Positions 35,339 to 40,493 of a stretch of DNA of 40,493 nucleotides are shown in pieces. This DNA is from Candidatus Cardinium hertigii (GTDB taxonomy: Bacteria; Bacteroidota; Bacteroidia; Cytophagales_A; Amoebophilaceae), in contig NZ_RARA01000026.1 in the NCBI RefSeq assembly GCF_003788695.1, forward strand, positions 146,937 to 187,429. The letters are read 5' to 3'. The notes under the pieces are model-generated. The model did no database searches. It was not told where the DNA came from and saw only the letters and a list, made by a program, of their open reading frames with translations. The translations under genes were made by a program, and so were the position numbers. The first letter of the stretch is position 1; the number at the start of each line of letters is the position of its first letter.

Positions 35339-37201
35339 ATGTTGCTTGAATATGATATTATTGTAGTTGGTTCCGGGCATGCCGGTTGTGAAGCGGCTAC
35401 AGCCGGCGCCAAAATGGGCTCCAAGGTTTTAGTTATTACCATGAATCTGAATACCATTGGTCAAATGTCTTGTAATCCAGCTATGGGCGGTATTGCCAAG
35501 GGGCAGATTGTTAGGGAAATAGATGCTTTAGGAGGATTTTCTGGTATAGTAGCAGACCAATCAGCTATCCAGTTTAGAATGTTAAATACTTCCAAAGGCC
35601 CTGCTATGTGGAGCCCACGCACACAAAATGATCGAAGGTTATTTTCAGAGTGCTGGAAACTAGCACTTGAAACACTTCCTAATCTCGATTTTTGGCAAGA
35701 TATGGTTACCGCGCTTTTTATAAGGGATGGTATGGTGATGGGTGTTAAAACAGCGCTAGGTATTGAAGTAAGGAGTCGGGCTGTGATTTTAACCAATGGG
35801 ACCTTTTTAAATGGCCTTATCCATATTGGAGAAAAAAAAATGGCGGGAGGGCGTGCTGCGGATAGGGCTTCTACAGGTATTGCCGAACAACTGCAAATAT
35901 TAGGCTTTGAAACTGGAAGAATGAAAACGGGTACATCCCCTCGGGTAGATGGGCGAACGTTGCATTACCATAAGATGGAAGAACAGCTAGGAGACGCATT
36001 GCCGGGTAGTTTTTCTTTCCTCAATTCTGTGCCGCTTACTAAGCAAAAAAGCTGTTTTATTGCCTATACGAATAGCGTAATGCACGAAATCATTAAGGAA
36101 AATTTAGCACGTTCTCCTATATATAATGGTCAAATACAAACGCAAGGTCCTCGCTATTGTCCTTGCATAGAAGATAAAATTCATAGATTTGCAGATAAAG
36201 AACGGCACCAAATCTTTGTAGAACCAGAGGGCTGGAATACCATTCACGTGTATCTCAATGGATTGTCCTGCTCATTGCCACAAGATGTACAGTACAAGAT
36301 GCTAAGGTCTATTGTCGGATTTGAAGATTTAAAAATGCTAAGTCCGGGTTATAGCATTGAGTATGATTATTTTCTTCCTACCCAATTGCATTATACACTA
36401 GAAACCCAACTTGTACAAAATCTTTATTTTGCTGGACAAATTAATGGTACCACCGGTTATGAAGAAGCGGCCTGTCAAGGTTTAATGGCCGCTATCAATG
36501 CACATAGAAAAATCAATGCGCTCAGTCCAGTAGTCTTAAAAAGATCAGATGCATATATTGGCGTACTAATAGATGATTTGGTAAGCAAAGGAACAGAAGA
36601 GCCTTATCGCATGTTTACTTCCCGGGCTGAATTTCGTCTTTTGCTCCGGCAAGATAATGCAGATCTTCGTTTAACAGGGTTAGGGCATTCTATAGGATTG
36701 GCTGAAAATGAACGATTGCAGAAAGTATACAAAAAAAAAGAGGACATAGCGTTGATTTTGAATTATTTAGGAAAATGGAAGATATCATCAGAAGACATTA
36801 ATCCTAAATTAGCAGCAGTGGGTGGAAGTTTAATACAAGAAACACAGACTGCGTATGCGCTATTCAAGAGGCCGGAAATTGATCTTAACGATCTGCTTGT
36901 GTTAGACAGGCAGCAAGCAAATGCTTTAGCTGTTTATGAACAAGAGGTGCTGGAGCAGGTTAGCATCCAGATTAAATATGAGAACTATTTCCTTAAAGAA
37001 AAGGATCTTGTAGAAAAAATGGAGCGATTAGAGCATTATGAAATTCCGGCCGATTTTGATTATACGCTTTTAAAATCAATTTCTGCAGAAGCATTAGAAA
37101 AGCTTCATAAGAAAAGACCAGCAACTTTAGGACAAGCTTCTCGTATTAGCGGTGTAAGTCCAGCTGATATTTCTATTCTAATGGTTTATTTAAAAGGCTA
37201 A
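35339..37201 (+). CDS. mnmG: tRNA uridine-5-carboxymethylaminomethyl modification enzyme MnmG (GidA)
   Basis: With MnmE, MnmG modifies the wobble uridine U34 of several tRNAs, using FAD, NADH and methylene-tetrahydrofolate. The 620 residues are standard. The FAD dinucleotide fold is [17 protein letters not shown] (12-28). Next come [20 protein letters not shown] (44-63) and, further on, the catalytic Cys segment [14 protein letters not shown]. The C-terminal helical domain, which binds MnmE and tRNA, ends with [20 protein letters not shown]. The classical gene order near many bacterial origins is gidA-(gidB)-parA-parB; gidB is not here, but parA and parB follow. Confidence 0.97.
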   Translation: MLLEYDIIVVGSGHAGCEAATAGAKMGSKVLVITMNLNTIGQMSCNPAMGGIAKGQIVREIDALGGFSGIVADQSAIQFRMLNTSKGPAMWSPRTQNDRRLFSECWKLALETLPNLDFWQDMVTALFIRDGMVMGVKTALGIEVRSRAVILTNGTFLNGLIHIGEKKMAGGRAADRASTGIAEQLQILGFETGRMKTGTSPRVDGRTLHYHKMEEQLGDALPGSFSFLNSVPLTKQKSCFIAYTNSVMHEIIKENLARSPIYNGQIQTQGPRYCPCIEDKIHRFADKERHQIFVEPEGWNTIHVYLNGLSCSLPQDVQYKMLRSIVGFEDLKMLSPGYSIEYDYFLPTQLHYTLETQLVQNLYFAGQINGTTGYEEAACQGLMAAINAHRKINALSPVVLKRSDAYIGVLIDDLVSKGTEEPYRMFTSRAEFRLLLRQDNADLRLTGLGHSIGLAENERLQKVYKKKEDIALILNYLGKWKISSEDINPKLAAVGGSLIQETQTAYALFKRPEIDLNDLLVLDRQQANALAVYEQEVLEQVSIQIKYENYFLKEKDLVEKMERLEHYEIPADFDYTLLKSISAEALEKLHKKRPATLGQASRISGVSPADISILMVYLKG

Positions 37202-37678
37202 TCGGGGTGGTGCTGGTAAAAGGTTGCCATAAAAAAGAATAATAGTTTTTTGTGTAATTTTGTTCCCCTTTTTGGAATTTTATTTTAAGCTTAATATCAA
37301 ATAATTTAATTGATCATGCTTATTATAAGTGAAAAATATAAGCAACATATCGATATTTGTTTTTGATATATTTCTCTTTTTTCATAGATTAGAAAAGTAG
37401 AATGCCATAGGTGGTTTATAGCCATATAGGGTAAGGAAATGGATGAGTTGATGCCTTTGTTCCAATGATTTTTCTTGGTATTATCGTTAAAAAAAGTGTT
37501 GTCGTTAAAAGTGTGGTCCTTATGCCTTTTGTTGATGTGCATTTTTTTGGTTACTAGTGCCTTATGCATAAGGTATCAGAAATAAGAAAACAACCAAATG
37601 CACATCTGTATAGGGCTTGGATATGAAAACTTGTAATATGATTAGTTATAAACTTTATGCGAATAAATTGCAGCACTT
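37202..37678. other. 477-bp intergenic region, mnmG / parA
   Basis: AT-rich, with no supported gene, RNA or DnaA-box cluster. A short direct repeat of the type TCGTTAAAA occurs near 37480-37512, and TATAAACTTTAT lies about 25 bp before parA. I see no parS in it. A minus-strand frame here (37306-37569) has no family features and I do not accept it. Confidence 0.4.
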
Positions 37679-38443
37679 ATGGGAAAGATCGTAGCGATTG
37701 TAAATCAGAAAGGGGGAGTTGGTAAAACTACTACTGCTATAAATTTAGCAGCAAGCCTTGCTATTTTAGAAAAAAAAACCCTTCTTATTGATGTTGATCC
37801 TCAGGCAAATGGAACTTCTGGAGTGGGTATTAAGCCAGAAGAGGTGGAATATAGCATTTACGAATGTATTGTGGAGGCCGTAGACCCTAAACTATTGATC
37901 AAATCGACTAGTATACCCAATCTGGATCTTTTGCCTTCTCATATCAATTTAGTCGGAGCGGAAGTAGAAATGGTAAATTTTAAGAATAGAGAAGGACGTA
38001 TACGAGAAGCGTTAAAGCCTGTAAGTCCAGCGTATGACTACATTATTATTGACTGCGCTCCCTCTTTAGGGTTAATAACCATTAATGCCCTTACGGCTGC
38101 AAACGCTTTGGTTATACCAGTACAATGTGAATATTTTGCATTAGAGGGGCTTGGAAAGCTGTTAAATACAACTAAAATTATCCAATCTCGGCTGAATCCT
38201 AATCTTGAAATCGAAGGGATCTTGATGACCATGTATGATGCACGGTTGCGTTTGGCAAACCAAATCGTAGCAGAGGTAAAGAAACATTTTCAAAGTATGG
38301 TTTTTGAAACGATTATTCCAAGAAATATAAAATTAAGCGAAGCACCAAGTTTTGGTATGCCAGCCATAATTTATGATGCAGATAGTAAAGGTGCTGTTAG
38401 CTATTTGAGCCTTGCTGAGGAAATTATTGGTAAATCCAAATAA
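37679..38443 (+). CDS. parA: Chromosome partitioning ATPase ParA (Soj)
   Basis: ParA forms ATP-dependent dimers on the nucleoid that move ParB-parS complexes. The 254 residues have the deviant Walker A motif KGGVGKTT (11-18), with the signature Lys at 11. Walker A' reads [12 protein letters not shown] (35-46) and Walker B reads [11 protein letters not shown] (120-130). The length without an N-terminal HTH fits a chromosomal (type Ib-like/Soj) ParA rather than a plasmid type Ia protein. parB follows after 17 bp. Confidence 0.97.
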   Translation: MGKIVAIVNQKGGVGKTTTAINLAASLAILEKKTLLIDVDPQANGTSGVGIKPEEVEYSIYECIVEAVDPKLLIKSTSIPNLDLLPSHINLVGAEVEMVNFKNREGRIREALKPVSPAYDYIIIDCAPSLGLITINALTAANALVIPVQCEYFALEGLGKLLNTTKIIQSRLNPNLEIEGILMTMYDARLRLANQIVAEVKKHFQSMVFETIIPRNIKLSEAPSFGMPAIIYDADSKGAVSYLSLAEEIIGKSK

Positions 38444-38469
38444 TATGAACTTTTATACTATTGCAAATT

Positions 38470-39402
38470 ATGCAGCCTACAAAAGGTAATCATAAAAATG
38501 TGCTAGGCCGAGGATTAAGTGCCTTGTTGCAGGGCTCTATTACACAAGAGCCCTCTGTTCCTAGTGAAGATTTTTTTAAAATTATTAAGCTTGAATCGAT
38601 TACAGTAAATCCTTGCCAACCTCGACAAGATTTTAGCCAAGCATCGCTTAATGAATTAAGCGATTCTATAAAGTTACATGGAATTATACAGCCCCTTACC
38701 GTTCGGAAATTAGATGGTAGTACGTATCAGTTAATAGCTGGAGAACGCCGCTTGCGTGCTGCTAAACTAGCTGGCTTAAAAGAAGTTCCAGCTTATGTGC
38801 GTGCTACACATGATCAGCATATGCTAGAAATAGCACTAATTGAAAACATCCAGCGAGAGTCACTAAATGCTATTGAAATTGCGTTGAGTTACCAGCGATT
38901 GTTAACAGAGTGCCAATTAACGCAAGAAGCATTAGCTGAGCGGGTTGGAAAAGATAGAACTACCGTCAATAATTACCTTCGGTTGCTTAAATTACCCCCT
39001 GATATTCAGATTGCCCTTCGAGATCAAAAAATTTCCATGGGCCATGCAAGAGCCCTCATTAATCTCCACGCCCCAGAAACCCAGTTAAATGTGCTGCACA
39101 AGATTATAGCATCATCTCTTTCTGTACGAGAAGTAGAAAAATTGGTACAAGCTCTATCAACTATTGGTAATCTGAAGCAGCTAACTAATAAAACGTCTAA
39201 TCGATCGGTTAAAACTGAAGAATTGCATGTTTCTTTTAAGGAAAGTTTAAAAAATACCATAACACAATTGGCGCAACAATTTAACACAAAAGTACTTATA
39301 AAAACTGATGCACAAAAAAAAGGAACGATTAATATTTTGTTTGATTCTGAGGAGGAATTAAAAAGGATTATTGCCATTATCTCACATACAAAAGAGCTAT
39401 GA
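38470..39402 (+). CDS. parB: Chromosome partitioning protein ParB (Spo0J)
   Basis: ParB binds parS, uses CTP to clamp and spread along DNA, and stimulates ParA. From ATG 38470 it has 310 residues; a TTG at 38461 is in frame but less likely. The N-terminal ParA-contacting box LGRGLSALL is present, then the CTP-binding GERRLRAAKLAG motif and ENIQRESLNAIEIA, then the helix-turn-helix TQEALAERVGKDRTTVNNY, and a C-terminal dimerisation domain. The gene overlaps the next by four bases (ATGA). Confidence 0.96.
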   Translation: MQPTKGNHKNVLGRGLSALLQGSITQEPSVPSEDFFKIIKLESITVNPCQPRQDFSQASLNELSDSIKLHGIIQPLTVRKLDGSTYQLIAGERRLRAAKLAGLKEVPAYVRATHDQHMLEIALIENIQRESLNAIEIALSYQRLLTECQLTQEALAERVGKDRTTVNNYLRLLKLPPDIQIALRDQKISMGHARALINLHAPETQLNVLHKIIASSLSVREVEKLVQALSTIGNLKQLTNKTSNRSVKTEELHVSFKESLKNTITQLAQQFNTKVLIKTDAQKKGTINILFDSEEELKRIIAIISHTKEL

Positions 39403-40064
39403 GATTATGTTATAAGTATAAGTGCTTTTTAATAGTCATGGGCTGTTTGCATTTTTTTCCTTCTAGTCAGGCTGCTATTTTAGATGCGCCTAATGTATTA
39501 GATGCTGTTAATCCACCTTCTACCTTGTTGCCTCCTGATCTTCCCAAAGAACCCCCTACGGTTTCTTCTAGTAAGCGTAAGCTAACTGATGAAGAACAAT
39601 TGCGGCGTAAAAATATGCGGGTAAACGCTATGGTACAACGTTCCTGGATTTCTTCCATGATTGTTCCTGGTTTAGGGCAAATATATAATAAAAATTATTG
39701 GAAACCTCCCTGCTTCTATTTAGGTTTTTGGCTTATTGGCTATTTGACTTATCAACAGCATAAAGAAATGAATAAATGTAAGCGGCAGAAGCTTGAGCTC
39801 TTAGATTCCGGTAAATTGCCGCGAAATACGGAAAAGCGTATAAAGGAGTGCGGACGTACGCGTGATCTGTTTATTATGATTACAATTGCCTGGTATTTAT
39901 TAAATATATATGATGCTTATGCAATGGCACATGATCAAACCGTTAATTTTACAGATGATATTGCTTCACCGCTTGCTGCACCGCTTGCTGCACCACAAAC
40001 CGAGGTCGCTATACCAGCTTCTTTTACGCCAATGGCTAGCCTCTCTTTGCCTATTTATTTTTAA
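39399..40064 (+). CDS. DUF5683 family membrane protein
   Basis: Bacteroidota often place a DUF5683 gene after parB, and this fits. A signal peptide (1-25) is followed by a Pro-rich stretch. The conserved core is SSMIVPGLGQIYNKNYWKPP (85-104), with two membrane segments (about 105-119 and about 152-168). The C-terminal part has a 12-bp tandem repeat read as SPLAAPLAAP. Its start overlaps the parB stop by four bases, so the two are coupled. The function is unknown. In many relatives dapB and lepB come next, but here a repeat region and an ABC exporter follow instead. Confidence 0.85.
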   Translation: MRLCYKYKCFLIVMGCLHFFPSSQAAILDAPNVLDAVNPPSTLLPPDLPKEPPTVSSSKRKLTDEEQLRRKNMRVNAMVQRSWISSMIVPGLGQIYNKNYWKPPCFYLGFWLIGYLTYQQHKEMNKCKRQKLELLDSGKLPRNTEKRIKECGRTRDLFIMITIAWYLLNIYDAYAMAHDQTVNFTDDIASPLAAPLAAPQTEVAIPASFTPMASLSLPIYF

Positions 40065-40069
40065 TAGTA

Positions 40070-40159
40070 TCCTTTCACTTGCGTGGTAGCCATATTTAAT
40101 AAAATTGATAATTTGTATCCGTTCGTATCCGTTCAGTGGAGTGGCCTATGCGTATCCGT
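40070..40159 (+). repeat. Cluster of GTATCCGTTCA-family repeats
   Basis: TTCACTTGCGTGGTAGCCAT (40074-40093) resembles 19699-19718 (CACTTGCGTGGCAGCCAT). GTATCCGTTC occurs at 40115 and again at 40125, then GTATCCGTTCAGTGGAGTGG runs on to GCGTATCCGT at 40150-40159. The 35-bp form (40125-40159) matches 19970-20004. The block sits between the DUF5683 stop and the ABC gene and holds no gene. Confidence 0.8.
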
Positions 40160-40236
40160 CTGAATATAACGAGCGCATGCATTACTGTTGATGGTGGGAA
40201 TTTTTTTGGAACATTCTGTAGAGGATAGTAAGTTTT

Positions 40237-40493
40237 ATGCGAGTACTTAAATTTATTATTGCAAATATAAGGCCATATAAAAAGTATATTTTTGGTCTCT
40301 TTTTAGCTATGTGCTTGGTCACGGTAGATCATACCTTCAAGCCGCTTTTAGTGAAGCAGTTTATTGATATTGTCTCAAATCACGCGCAAGGAAATTTATG
40401 GGTTGTATTTGTTTTCTATGCCTTGCTTCAATTTATGTTGGTGAGTGCATGGGCTATGACCGGCTATTGCATAACAAAATATATAGCGAAATT
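40237..40493 (+). CDS. ABC exporter, N-terminal transmembrane part, cut by window edge
   Basis: From ATG 40237 the frame is open to the right edge, encoding 85 residues. It begins MRVLKFIIANIRPYKKYI and then has a hydrophobic segment and an LVKQFIDIV motif, the pattern of the first membrane helix and loop of MsbA/HlyB-type half transporters; a second helix starts near residue 60. The ATPase domain lies beyond the window, so the family call is from a partial sequence. If it is an MsbA it would fit the lipopolysaccharide genes here, but that is an inference. Confidence 0.7.
   Translation, partial: MRVLKFIIANIRPYKKYIFGLFLAMCLVTVDHTFKPLLVKQFIDIVSNHAQGNLWVVFVFYALLQFMLVSAWAMTGYCITKYIAK

Noticed and set aside
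37306..37569. Minus-strand ORF of 87 codons in the gap before parA
   Set aside because: Its residues show no family pattern, it is rich in His, Asn and Lys as expected from AT-rich noise, and it is not placed like a gene.

Overview
This is an AT-rich window from a small, host-dependent member of the Bacteroidota. The closest fit is the Amoebophilaceae, most likely a Cardinium-type endosymbiont of arthropods or nematodes. That call is an inference from gene content: a fused SecDF, a Bacteroidota-type LptD, a Bacteroidota Ig-like lipoprotein, a ParA-ParB-DUF5683 run, an FtsL-like protein next to FtsI, and a large SET-domain protein that looks like a host-directed effector. I see no intact transposase, CRISPR array or rRNA.

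Layout. 1-3 kb: an Ig-like lipoprotein cut by the left edge, tRNA-Ala(GGC) and glycyl-tRNA synthetase, all on the minus strand. 3.3-5.2 kb: an LpxH-like phosphoesterase and MreB. 5.2-13.6 kb, minus strand: ParE, two related coiled-coil lipoproteins, an M32 carboxypeptidase and RecG. 13.6-18.1 kb: an intergenic region with a cluster of DnaA-box-like sites, then a reduced division/wall operon (ftsL-like, ftsI with a PASTA domain, murE). 18.4-20.1 kb: a lipoprotein with a hydrolase fold that lacks the nucleophile serine, followed by a repeat-rich island. 20.1-30.6 kb, minus strand: the repeat+SET protein, LptD, an MFS transporter and SecDF. 31-34.2 kb: MgtE and an ABC-F protein. 34.8-40.5 kb, plus strand: Ndk, a consensus parS site, MnmG, ParA, ParB, a DUF5683 protein and the start of an ABC exporter.

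Genes that work together: FtsL-like, FtsI, MurE and MreB in wall synthesis and division; LpxH and LptD in outer-membrane lipopolysaccharide; SecDF in export of the many signal-peptide proteins; ParA, ParB and the parS site in chromosome segregation.

The signals that stand out most are these. (1) A 990-residue protein has a Sec signal peptide, about ten short helical repeats that resemble TALE-like units, a SET methyltransferase domain and a lysine-rich tail like a nuclear localisation signal. (2) Two diverged copies of a 190-bp palindromic element differ at many stem positions, yet both strands of the stem changed together, which suggests a conserved RNA fold. (3) A 101-bp MITE-like repeat and a family of short GTATCCGTTCA repeats occur at gene ends, and one of these repeats supplies the stop codon of the SET gene. 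(4) A parS site and a DnaA-box cluster hint that the replication origin region may be near.
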